NCBI GenBank assembly: GCA_032358255.1
Contig: JAULBX010028127.1
Span: forward strand, 1-31,562
Length of the DNA: 31,562 nucleotides
Source of the DNA: Heterotrichella gracilis
Lineage: Eukaryota > Sar > Xanthophyceae > Tribonematales > Xanthonemataceae
Reading direction: 5' to 3'
Numbering within the stretch: position 1 is the first letter of the stretch; every line of letters begins with the position of its first letter. A program made the position numbers and the translations under genes. The notes beneath the pieces were generated by a model that did no database searches, was not told where the DNA came from, and was given only the letters and a program-made list of their open reading frames with translations. Below are positions 1 through 12,400 of this stretch, piece by piece.

Positions 1-204
1 GATTATGAACATAGGTTGTGCAAATATTGTGAGACGATTGGACAACATCACGTTGAAGATGAACACCACTTTATTTTATAATGTCCACTATACCACGATG
101 TTAGAGAAGCATTTCAGAGCTGCTATAATGGCATTTTAAGAAACTTGTTTAGCTTTTCTGGTAGTAAATGTGGGGCCAATGAGGCTCCATTAATTCACAG
201 TTAA
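1..204 (+). mobile_element. LINE C-terminal fragment (zinc-knuckle tail), continues beyond left edge
   Basis: Frame 1 reads RLCKYCETIGQ, HVEDEHHFIL, a stop, then CPLYHDVREAF. This is the C..C...vEDE.HFll.CplY...R tail found at the C terminus of many LINE reverse transcriptases. One TAA interrupts it and the frame ends at 204. It is opposite in orientation to the PKS gene, probably inside the intron after exon 31. Confidence 0.75.
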
Positions 205-302
205 TTTAGTAAGCGGGGTGACTTTTTCAGGCACCCCCAACAGTCTTGTGAGCCCGGGTTGGATCCCTGAATGTGACTGTCAAATAAATCTAAATCTTGT
301 TA

Positions 303-415
303 AAAGTAATGCAGAGAAATCTGATATTGCTCGAGGTTTTGGACTGCAGGAAATTTCTTATGCGAATATGAAGCACCGGTGCTCTTTTTGCAAGGTGCAT
401 AATGTACAGGGCCTC
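303..415 (-). CDS. PKS exon 31: enoylreductase nucleotide-binding loop (3' end uncertain)
   Basis: After acceptor ACCAG and a 97-nt intron the frame reads GGPVHYAPCKKSTGASYS, aligning with the ER loop aGGVG.yA.q.Ak..GA. The frame stays open to a stop at 300-302, but the true donor is not clear; GCACCG|GTGCTT at about 367 is one candidate. The next exon is not recognisable between here and the LINE fragment at 1-204. GGVG has become GGPV. Confidence 0.62.
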
Positions 416-3400
416 CTGGTGTGCAGGTGGGTTTTTAATCTTTTCTTTACAGCATGTTTGATTGGTTGCACAACAGCTCAGACACTAGCAACAATTGCTC
501 GGTTTGGTCTACCTGCAGATGCATGAATGAGGATGATGTCCTTGGGAGTACAAATTATTGCATCATACAAGCAGGCAATAGCTGTGATGTAGACGGTCGG
601 TACTGTGGAGGCCTCAAGGAAGGTAACATTGCTAGGCAAAGGAGCAATCACTTCTACTGGGGCAATGACAGTGTTGCCAATGCAGCCACTATTCTGTCCA
701 AAAACAGCATCACCAACCCTGCACATGAAAGACCAGTGATGTCATGGAAATATTTATTGCATTCAGCATTACAGCCAGATAAGCAAAGGAAATACAGCCT
801 GGCAGAAGCAGATAACGGTGCACATCCTGGTAATAAAGATGACAACTGAACGCTAGTACGCAGAAATTGCTCTAGGATTCCCGCGTACAATTATCTGGCT
901 AATACATATATTGTACAACACGTGTCTATGTATGGATCAATTCTCCTTGAACATCACTAGGTAGCATGTAACTGTAGCCATGTTCCCAGCGTACAGCGGT
1001 TCTTGGGAATGTGACCGGTTAGCACACAATGGTCTCCTATTCTCTGTAATTGATCAGAGAAGGCAGTACTACGCAGTACCGAAAAGGACTGTCAAAACTG
1101 CCAACACAGTGTATGCATGTTCTCTCATGATTGTTGAGTATTACAGGAATTTTACAGGAATTTTGAGACAGTGTCAGCATGTTTTTGCAATGCAGCATTT
1201 GTGTAAGACAGCCATGTCCATTTGTTTTTCAAAACTAATACATCTGTATACATAAGGATGTAAGTCAACGCAAACAAAGTACTTACTGCATAGTACTTCC
1301 AAGCAGCGAGGGTGACACAATGATTCCAGAAAAATCACTTCCCAATGCCCCAGCATCCCCTGGGTACAACCCTAGCACATTCAGCAGATCTCGAAAGTTG
1401 AGGGCAGCAAATTCCACGCGGATATATGTCAAGCATGCATCTGAAGCCTGTGCATCATAGAGCACAAGCTTGTTGGGGGCTGAAACTGTATGCAACTGAG
1501 GGCCAATAGTGTTCACATATGTCGAAACCACCATCTGTGGAATATATATCGCATTGGCCAACGTCCATTGGTCTGAACCAGCACCCATGCCTAGATCGCA
1601 ATTGTTTTCTACAACAATCTGCAAGGAGTTCGAATATCAAGTTTAGTCAACATATTCTTGTTTCAATCAAGTCCACTTCCTTGCATTTAAGAGAGTATTT
1701 AGCCCAATTGTTGAAGTGTGGCACTAGACGCTTGGCATAAAACATGCGTTAGGTGAACAATGTAAGTAAGGCGAGCATGGGTGAGCATGCAATCTAAATA
1801 TGTCCGTTTTGCTTATTCCTGGGGGGTATGCAAACCATTTTAATAGTATTATGCATCATTTCCGATGTCCAATTGGTACTTGGCATGCGCAACGCAACAA
1901 AAGCGCATGGCAGAACAGGGATATACCTTTGAAATCATTTTGCTATGCGTTTTTGAGAGGAGGGGCAGCCTTTCACAGTAACAAAGCCTGTTCCGTAGTT
2001 CAGCATTAAAGGAGAGCACCATGGCTCTAGCAGTGAATGATGCACTGGCTTCAATGCACTGAATACAATCAGATGGGTCTTCTTGGAGATAAGGTAATTT
2101 TCTTCTTGCAGATTCCAGGTTCAGGCTGAGACGGGACAACAGCAATTTTTCTAGAATGATCCGTTGGAACACAGAAAGTAGAACCATGACAAGGTGCGGG
2201 TGGCTAGAGACATTGTTTGCCTTTATTACAAAAGACATGTTGATAGTATTGTCACGATCATCAGAGTCAATTTGCCGAGGCAGTATCCAATCACAAGCTT
2301 GCCAGCTCAATGCATAACCATATTGACTGTTGCTTTCAGTGCTTGGGCAAAGGGGTGTGTGGTACTTCGATCCACCATTCTGCTTTTCCTGCGCATGTGT
2401 CACAAGTTGACCAGTAAATACAACATGTATGAAAGCATGCAATCATTGTGGACAACTGGTTACAGCAGCTTATTCTAATGGGCCTGAGCAGGTCCGCGTT
2501 AGTTCCATTAGTATTACCAAGTTTCCATACAACACTGGTATGCATTTGACGGGGCCTTAAGCACAATGAAAGTTATTGACAATTGAGACTGCATACTCCA
2601 GGACACTGACAAGGGAGAAATCATGCAATATGCCTGATACAATTCCGCAACTGTATCTTTATAAGTATATCCTTAACACTAATCAATATAATCCTGTCTG
2701 CCTTACCATGCCAAACTACGCATGCAACCCCACCTTGTCGTTTGTTTCTTGTGAGTGTTTCCAAGGCCTGGGATGTATACACTTTAGCGATTTGCACATG
2801 ATTTGGCAGCTGTACCCTGCCAAATGCAGCAGTTTACAAGTGGGCACATCAACTATCCTCTGTCCATTTGTACATTGAGATAAGACAGCCATGGTGGGTG
2901 TGGGGGAACCATCCATCATCTTGGGCACAGCAATGGACTTGGTACAGCAGCCAACATCAATAGGGATTGGCATGCTACGTTGTGGGTGAATTTGGGGGGG
3001 TGCAGCAATCAACATTGATGACGATAAATGGAGCATGCTGTCCATGATCAAGAACAACTGGTGCTTGTTGCAGCATTTGCTATGACCAATTGCCCCTGAA
3101 ATGTACACAGGTGCAGTGGTCCGCCAGGAATATGCCAGACAGTCCGGTTGTTGGCGGAATGTTCTGTGTATTTGGTCAGTGGTCATAGTGGCATAACATA
3201 CAACATGCGCATGCGAGTCTGAGGAGTTTGCACTAGCAATCTCAACTCTGCCATCAAGTGTTTTGAGCTCTACATTCAATGCCTCCTTGCACATGCCAGT
3301 GACTGTGGTCACTTTAGCCTTGATAATTGTAAATGATTGGAGTGAGATATATGAACCTAACCATTCTGTTGAATTTCCGACAACATGCAATAGGTGAAAT

Positions 3401-6400
3401 GACAGATCCAAGAAGAAAGCCATAGGTACAAGGATGGCGTTGCTGACTGAATGATCGACAAGTACATGCATAAGCATAGGTGACAGCACTACTTGAGCAA
3501 TGACAGAAGGTGTCATTAAATTGTTCAATAGTTGATGTTTTGCTGGAATGCAATCTGGTTGGTTGAGCAAAGGCCATACTACTGCAGGGTGGTGTACATA
3601 CGAGCATTGGGAGCTAGATTGGGGTGTATTTGTTGGTAGAGACATTTGTATGAACGCATGCGCGTTTGTCCCAGTCAAGCCCAAAGCACTTGCACCTGCA
3701 GCAGACGCATGCATCATATTCATCTTTTTGCAGTGCATTGGACCGCAGCTGCACATAATAAATACATGTATTGTTATATTGAAGGACTCCAGCATTACAT
3801 AGACAGATCAGCCAGCCTGCTCTGTCAGCCTGGCTGAGAGTAAGCGCCTGTCTGTGCCCTGTCCCAACAGTGCATATGTTTCCCCCGCTGCTATAATGGT
3901 GTCATAGAAATCTGTGCTCAATGAGCAGTTTAATGTCACATATGCTACTGCGTGAAGCCGACGGGCTATAAACGTGGGTCCGCGTGTTTGCAACCGACAG
4001 GTTGCCGGTTTGATCCATCAAGCCTGTCCTCAATTCTCTGTCAATTTCTTCAAACTTGTCAGACGGTTATAGCCCGTGCTGTGCATTATTTGCCCCCTGC
4101 TGCCTACAAGCCTATTACTTAATGTGCGCCAATTTCGTAAAAAAACGTTCTATGTCCAATCCCCGTCTCGAACCGATCCCCAATGCGTACATGCAAGAAC
4201 GCAAGTTGTCGACAAAGTTCAAACAAACCTCATACTCAAAACCACTACAAGTCTACCCGATTGGGATCACTATTGTTATGAAATTGCAAGATGATACTTC
4301 TGTTAGCTGTTTTAGAATAGAATAGAATAATAAAGTACCCGTCGCGCCCCACAGGGACACAGACTACACGCTGGTTTTGCCTCCTTCCTTGGGCGCAGGC
4401 CATCCCAGGGATCAGATCAAAGGGCTTGGGCCAGCCACAACCGAATGTTGACAAATTTGGAAGTCTCACGGTGACAACCATCCGGGAACCCTATCCCAAG
4501 ATGCTGTGTAAGAGAAGCCCACTGGAACATTGTGCGGCACTGGTGCCGGGAACAATGGTGGTGTATACAACGGTATTTAGCGTGGTTCTGAGCCGGTTAG
4601 GATGGGAAGGTTGTTCGCTAATGGTAGGATAAAAAATGAGGGGGGGCAGGGTGTCCTACCTTGATGTGACTTTATAATGAACGCACCAGGGAAATCCCCG
4701 GAAGGGTAGTCTTTAATTTATGTTACTTTACTTCTACATGGGTGCATGACAATGATTGGATGTGGTTGTTACTCTTTACTGTTTGTTCACACATATGGTA
4801 CACCTGCACATGCTGCACCATCAGGTGCTACACTGGGCTCGTATGTCTTTTATATGTGTTCACCATGTTCAATGGGTCTGCCAGTTGGGCTATTGCGTAC
4901 TTTCATCACTTTTTGGAACGACACCCTTCGGGCAGGAACCCCTATAGTTTGACCCCTTCGCGGGACCGCCACATCAGCAGTGAGGGACTGAGAGCACAGC
5001 TTTTGGCTGCCTCCACTGCCTTCCTCCCATAGTGCGGTGCTCTCAGCAGCCTCGCACTCTCGAAAAGGCCCCACAAAAATGCTCACTCTGTTCCCTAAAT
5101 GTGTGTCTGCGGTGCTATTGCTGCTGAATTAAAGTTACCAGCCCCTATTTTTGCCTCGCATTTTATCATAAAGGGTCAGCAGTGAAGCCGTAACAGCTCA
5201 CTGTACAGTTGAAAGAAAGCCTGACCCCCTTATTTTTTTTATTGAAATGTGGGGGTCAGGCTTTCAACTTGCAGCAGGGGTCGAAATAGTGAGCAGGCTC
5301 AAGACGTTTGAACTACACGGAGGAATTAAGAGGATTTATTCTAACCGTTGAGGGTTAGTAAAAGGGGTTCCTGGCTGACCAGTCACGCCTGTCTGACACT
5401 TGCATCGACTGTTTTTGGAGCGCATGGGCCGCTCAACGCGTATATCACAATAATGCTTTGGGGCAGTTTTTAGGGGTATGAAGGGTTGACCATTTTCTGG
5501 TGCAAATTTCGCTGAATGCTATAAAGTGCCAGTGCAAAGATATTTAATTACTAGGACAGAGGACCAATGCCATCTAGGGCACGCCAATGCACATGACATG
5601 CGGGCTCTGCCTGTAACATCTTTTTATTTCACACTAGCATTGCCTCAAATGAATCTATATGTGCCAACTACCAATAAATTACACTGTGCACATAAGATCT
5701 AAGTAGCGCACAAACAAAAGAATGAACTGAAGGCCTGTAGCAAATGCCGCTCTGTAAATATGTGCAGGGCCTTAGAGAATCAAGTTTGCACAACAAATAT
5801 AGGCCAGGATGTGACATATGCCTAGCAAGCTCCAACAGCATGTGCCCCACACATCATTCTAAAATTTTACTACGCATACGCTACATTTAACATACCATAC
5901 CTGCTGCATGTTGGTGACCTGGAAACAAACTAGATGCTGTTTCTCTTGGTATACACCATTCCCATGTGGCATGCACTCGTCTTATCACATCCTTGATGTA
6001 GGGGTTCATGTGACGCAGAGTTTTGAGTGGGTGCATAATGCCATAATTTGTGACGCATGCCAGATGTACTAATGCTGCTGCGCCAGCTGCCCCTTCGGTG
6101 TGTCCCAATAACGATTTACTTGAAGATACGGAGAGGATGCCGTTATTTTCTCTAGGGACACATTTGCAATGGTACTCCAACACTCCATTCAAAGCGTTTA
6201 ATTCTGTGGACGCAGCACGCTTTGTGTCATGTGAAGTTCAAGTAGAGAAGCAGACCCATGTTTTGATGCCAAGTGGAACTTCAATGACAGAACAGTGCTG
6301 AGACCAGATGCTGAGACAGCACTCACCGTGCTGTCAGAAGTAGATGCTCTTGGCCCATTTATTTCCAATACTAATGCATGCACCACCATGGTATGCACGC

Positions 6401-9400
6401 CTGGGGTTATTTACATCAAATACACGTACACAAAAAGGGTTACATAGTACAATGCAACAGGCTTTAATTGACCCACCAATTGGATCCCCTAAAGGTGTTC
6501 CAGTCCCATGCAAGGCAAGATGCCAACTCTTATTTTGACCCCCTCCTGCAGACATTGCTGATATAATAAGCGAGGTTTGGGCCGGACCACTTGGGGCTGT
6601 CATCCCACTAGATCTGCCATCTTGGTTGACAGCTGTGCCCTGCATACCATTTTCCAAAGATGAAAAGTATTTTTACCTTACTGGTGGTTTGTGCCGGCTT
6701 GTAAAAACAACATTAGCCGGGCTGCAAGGTGCAGAAGATAATCAACTTTTACCTGAAGAAGCAGGATAGATGGACTGCATTCACTGTCCCAAACAGTTAG
6801 CAATGTCATTGCACACCCATCACCCCTGCCATATCCATCAGCAGCAGCATCCAAGGACTTGCAACGCCCATCATTGGCTAATGCCTTGAGCTGTGTTATG
6901 CTGTGTGTGGACTGAAGCCGGAGAACAAGATTACATCCTCCAGATAAAGCAGATCTTGTGGTGCAATGAGAAAGGTCTGCATGCATAAATTGTCTAATGA
7001 ATAGGTAAAGCGATGTGCAGGTTGCAAAACAAGTTGATTATGACTTTTGAGACCTTGCAAATGCCGAAATGGGCAAAACCAATGGTTGTGCTTACACAAA
7101 CGCACCTGTCCTTGCAAGATGAAGGGTCACAAGACTGGACGAGCATGCTGTGTCCAGGCCAATAGCTGCACCTTTCAGGTTAAACTGGTATGCTACCCTT
7201 CCACAAGTCATGTGCATTGTGTTCCCCATAATAACTGCTCGAGGAGAAGCGCCTGTGAAGCTGTTTAGGATTCCCAGGTACTCATGGCACCACATAGTGC
7301 CTAAATAAATTGATACGTCGCCTATATCTGCATGGTTTGCTTGCAAAACCTCCTGCAAAGTGCATGGATAGGGGGTATTAAAATATGCATTGCTAAGAGT
7401 GTCTACATATATCATGGCACTTAAACAATGTGCATATATAATTCATTAAGTTTGCAGAGCTTAGTGAACTAAACAACAGTGCCAATTTTCAACTCAGCAA
7501 TTCAGTGCCAAACTTCAGTAACAAGTATATTATGTAAACCAAAAACAACTTCTTGCTCAATATCAAGAAGGCAGATGCCACTCTGTGGCACATGGTGTAA
7601 TTTGCTGTTGCGTGCAATGGTAGGCTTGCAAGGTGGGGAAGTGCATGTTCATAGCTGGAACGCAAACTGGTACAAGCAATAACGCAACAACACTCTGTCA
7701 ATTTGCAACCGTGAACAATGTTACAATATTGCAGGCTTATTGTTGGCATTTGTTTGTCTTTGGTCCTGGCTCCATTGGGGTAATCTTGATGTCTTTTGGG
7801 CAAACGTTTGCAGGTGGAACTGGCGCACTCAAAGTTCATCTAGCATCTGCACAACTGATTTACATCATCCACTTCTGCTACCCTTTCCTCTAGAGGGATT
7901 TGTTTATATAAGGTTATATGTTGTATAAAATCCAGCTACATGCTATGTGATTTTCTTAAAATACTATCATTTGCAAAGCTTGATAATGGAGTGCCGGTGT
8001 TGGGCGAGGGACGAGGATCTGTTCTTGTCAGGTACCCAGGATGAATCTAGGCTTTAAGGATTGCACTTTATTTCTTGCAACGTCAGTCCTTGAGGAAGTA
8101 GTTTGTCATTATGCAGTGTCAATATGTTCAAATTAGATGTTATCATGGCAACGGCTGCAAGTCCCAGGCAATAAGCATATAATCTCCTAATGCATATGGC
8201 GGTATGTGTGGAAACATTATGTGGAAACCTCCTAGACACACAGACTGTTGACCACCATCTCCAGCCAAGCCAGTTGTCAGCAAAAGATGAGGTTCTGCAA
8301 CCATTATGATAGCTTGTTACTCCCTCCTCTCCAGTTTCTATGGGTACGTCTCCGTGCTGCTTTGGAATAGAAAGGTAGTTTATAAACAGGACCGAAAACT
8401 TTCATCTCCAATGGCACCATATGTAGCAAAACGCGGCTGGGAAGGTTTGAAATTTTAGCATCTACAGTCGTCCTCGGTAACACACTGCACGGATACGTAC
8501 TTGTGCACTGATCATTCTGAAACCAGCTAAACGTAAACCACCTGACCATTCTGAAACAACGTCCTTGCTGCTCCTGTCAGATCTACTTTTTACCATTATA
8601 TAAATTGTTGTTTGCCCAGATATGTAGGGCAATCACAGTAAAGAGTAGTTGGGGCTCAACTATTTTGTTGCTCTCTTCTGTCTTGCACTGAAAACCAGTG
8701 ACATATAGTGTATTTATTGTCTTAGTGGTTTGTATGGCACCTGAGACTAGTCGTTTGGCACAACTGTGAAGCTGCATTTCGCACCATTGTGGTTGTCAAG
8801 AACAGCCGGATGTGAGGATCCAACAGCATTGCCTCAATAGCGGGTATAGAAAAAAGAGTTGCATCAAAATGTAGTCCAGTCTGAAGGGGTGAATGGAATC
8901 TGGTTGCTGAACTTTGGGCACTGTTACCCATGAAATGCTCATTGTCAATGTCCCATAGATGTTGTGGCGGGCGAGAGCATGGATCCAGCAATGTACAGTT
9001 TGTGGGTGCAATCTTTTGGGCGCTTTCAAATCCTGCAACAAATTTGGCATGGCATTGAAATATTCTCATTTCATAACACTGTCTGTTACAAAGTTAATGA
9101 CATGCAAATGAACAAACTTTAGCATTAAATTAAGCATTGCTAATATGCCCGCAAAGAATTGCCATGGATTGTGGGACCGAGCTCTGTATTACACGGGTCA
9201 CCAGATGCTGGACACTGCGCTATCCTTGTACGGCCTCAGGCCTGATCTGTATCCAAATCAGCAATGTCAGTCGGGAACTTTTGTGTCAAACCCAGGGCAA
9301 CCTACCAGCCGCATGATGTGGTACATTACACACCACACAGGGTTCGGAACATAGAAAGTACTGCGGTAGTTTACATTTGGAGGGGACAAACACACAGACA

Positions 9401-12400
9401 GACTGGCATTGCAGGATCTGACTGGTCATGAATTTTAAAACTTTTCCTCGCCATATAACATCATGTAACAACCATGGCATTAATGTTTAACAGATAAAGT
9501 ACTTGCAATAAATTCAATACCTTGAGTGTCTGGAAAGATTGGAAACCGCATGGCTGATGCTTTAACCAAAATAGCTTTTCTCGATGGAGCTTGGTCAACA
9601 GAAAAATGGTGGGAAATTGGTAAATCACCAACTGGTGATTCGACATTGCCTGGGATGTCCCATTGCTTTTGCTTCAGAAGGGCTCCGCTCACAAGCTCAA
9701 AGACAACTGACGAAATGCAAGCAATAGTTGGATAGTCATACATTGCAGTCACTGGCAATGTGATGTTAAAGCTCTTGCAAATCAGACTATGGATCTCAAG
9801 GTTTCCAAGGGAGTCAATCCCCAGCTCAGCAAATGGGCAGTTATGGTCAATGGTGGCTTGCCTTGTTATGTCAGCAACCATGCCTGCACAATGACAAGTG
9901 CAATTTCATGTTCTATTCTATGCCATTCATTGCAACATCCATCGTAGTAGGAGTACACACACATGTTTCATGTTAAAGCAATTGGACTTCAATTGTAGTA
10001 AACAGCAATTATGATCTTCGAAAGAAAGGAAGCAAAAGTTTGCATACATACAAGATCATTGAATTGGAAAGGGAGCAGTTTATCATGTGTGTTATTTTCC
10101 CTCCTATCGCAAGAGCTCAGCTATTATTATCATACAGTATGTACATTTACAGCAATTATCACAATCATATATTTTATGTTCTATCTATTCACAGCCACTG
10201 GCAGTCTCCACCTGTTATTCGTTTTGCGATGCTCTCAGGACCTTGTGAACTAGGCCTTCGGTGAGTATAGTCCCCTCCACTTTGGATTGCACCAAATTGA
10301 TGTATTTCAGATTGGCTGTCTCTTTTGGCCACCCTCGCATCTGCCTTTTTTGGCCACCCAAATGTTGCACCAATGCGCCAAGCATCTGGGACATTACCAT
10401 GCACGACCATTTTTTAGTCATGCTTGCGATTGAGGGCATGCCAAGTTGTTGATGGTGCGTTGCATCCAAGGCAAAATGCATGGAACAAACGAACAGGCAG
10501 ACTATGTGGACACTAAACACTGTCCAAGTGATTGTCATGAGACATAGATTTTACAGTGTCGCAAACCAGCTCAACAATAAAGCCTTCTTTGTTCTTGGCT
10601 GTTTCCAATACAAATCAATGGTCAAGTGGCATATATTTGCCATGTCAACACTGAGAGTTGTTGTATATTTGTCTTACCCTGCTTCATCAACATTTCCACA
10701 TCTAAGCTTCCAATTGAGGCAACGCACGTGTGACACATTGGGGTTATTGGGGTAGTCATAGCATTTACAAAATTTGCAAATATGGATAAACCATGTACTG
10801 GGTGGATGGCAAATATTCCCTGCCTTTCCAACTTGGTTATCAATGTAGGTTGTTTGGAAGCCATGCCTAGTAGCTTCCATGGTCCCCATTGTATACACTG
10901 AATGAGAATTCCCTGAACAAAGGCGTAGTTCTGTCATGCATTTTACTCTAGAATAATAATGCCGGTGGGATGACAGATAACTTGTTGAAGCGTGCAGATG
11001 CGATGTTCATATGTAATGCCAGGACCTGAACTACATGCCTTGCAACAAATCACAGGCCTAGAAGTCCGTGCATACTACAGGCATGCAGCACAACCGCATA
11101 TATATATATACAAAGCCACTGTGGATTTGTCTGACATTGGGGAAATTGGAACACTTACTGTCTTGTGTAAATTGTTGCATTTAGCATCCATTACTGCATT
11201 GGCACATGAATAGTTTGTTTGCCCTCGAGTTCCCAAAGGTGCTGAAAAAGAGGAGAAGGCAAGCACACAGCCAACTCCAGCACACTGAAAGGATGTAGCA
11301 TCGATTGCTGAAATTTTGACAGGCATCACACAACGAAAGCTGTGTGGCATCATTCCAGCAAATGCACCATCAGAGGTTACGCCTGCTGCATGTATGAAAT
11401 TGCTCTGGCTGGATTCTGACGGTTTCACCATGGATGTAGCATAAGTCTTGTGCTGCAGATAGTAGGTAGACAACTTCCAATGGCAGTTAAATTCATCTCC
11501 GCAACACATTTGGTGGCTTGTAACACGAGCGTTCCTGCCCAATAAGAATATGTGTTTTGCTCTGCTGCAAATGACTTGTGAAGATGCACGTCCAATACCA
11601 GAAAATCCTCCAGACACACTCCAGGAAAATACACAAGGCATGCAAACACTTAGTCTGGGACTGTGCTGCGCTATTTCAAGGCTGCAGCACATCAGTGTTT
11701 TAGCATGCATGGCAGTGTTGTTAACGTTGCCTCCACTCGAATATCTCTGCAAGCTGAGGCCACATGTGTGAAGCCATACACCAGTGTCTATGACATTCTC
11801 GGAATGCCATGTGTGGTAAACAGGCGAAACAGCTGATACTTGCATTGCCATTGGTGGCGGACTTGTTACCGTGCACATTTGCAATGGTAAAGTTATAGCT
11901 TTTGCAACCACTGCATTGAAAACATGGCAAAACTTGCTGAGGCGGTGCAGAAAGAAATGTGATACAATTGCTGCCCTTATTTCACTTTGTTGGCGATGTT
12001 GAACTGTGAGACACTCCACATCATTTGCAAAGCATTGATAGGTAATAAGCTTACTAGCGACAGAGATTTGGGGCAAACCTCTCGCTTTCTGGTGAGGGGC
12101 AAACCTCTCGCTTTCTGGTGACATGCAATCATTGAGAGGACTGGAGGCCGACCACACAATTTGATATTGACTTGGAACCTGCAGGAAAAGCATAGACACC
12201 TCAATATTAGGTTCTGAGATGGCAACAATCGGCTAGTGACGAAGTTTAACTTGCAAACTACGGCGTTGCCACATAAATCTGTGCCTAAGTCAACACAACG
12301 TTGAGCTTGATAACATTATATATTAATGAAAAGTGAGCAGGATTGTAGCAGGGCGAATGCAGTCAATACCCCGCTGAGAATTGTCCAGGCACTGATGTAT

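Larger units (their letters stand above)
3696..5900. other. 2.2-kb intron between exons 26 and 27
   Basis: GTATGG...GCTGCAG. Holds the possible SINE at 3955-4130, the hairpin at 5208-5268 and a GC-richer patch at about 4330-5090 of unknown origin whose frames match nothing I recognise. The patch may be a foreign insertion. Confidence 0.75.

Noticed and set aside
4426-5086. Small plus- and minus-strand open frames in the intron between exons 26 and 27 as genes.
   Set aside because: Short, overlapping in several frames, without a recognisable motif or start context.
6471-6480. Apparent E-to-G change in the KS2 GDPIE motif.
   Set aside because: It is read-through into the intron. Splicing at ATTG|GTGGGT to 6203 restores the Glu.
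8304-8549. Open frame inside the exon 22-23 intron as an extra KS exon.
   Set aside because: No KS motif, and exons 22 and 23 already join at TTTM-EVLQ as in other KS domains.
9145-9354. Plus-strand 69-codon open frame as a gene.
   Set aside because: It overlaps the intron between exons 21 and 22, matches no family I recognise and has no supporting context.
10215-10538. Open frame ending TEGLVHKVLRASQNE taken as a possible ACP helix exon.
   Set aside because: Exons 20 and 21 join in phase and give a complete ACP without it; adding it would duplicate the first helix.
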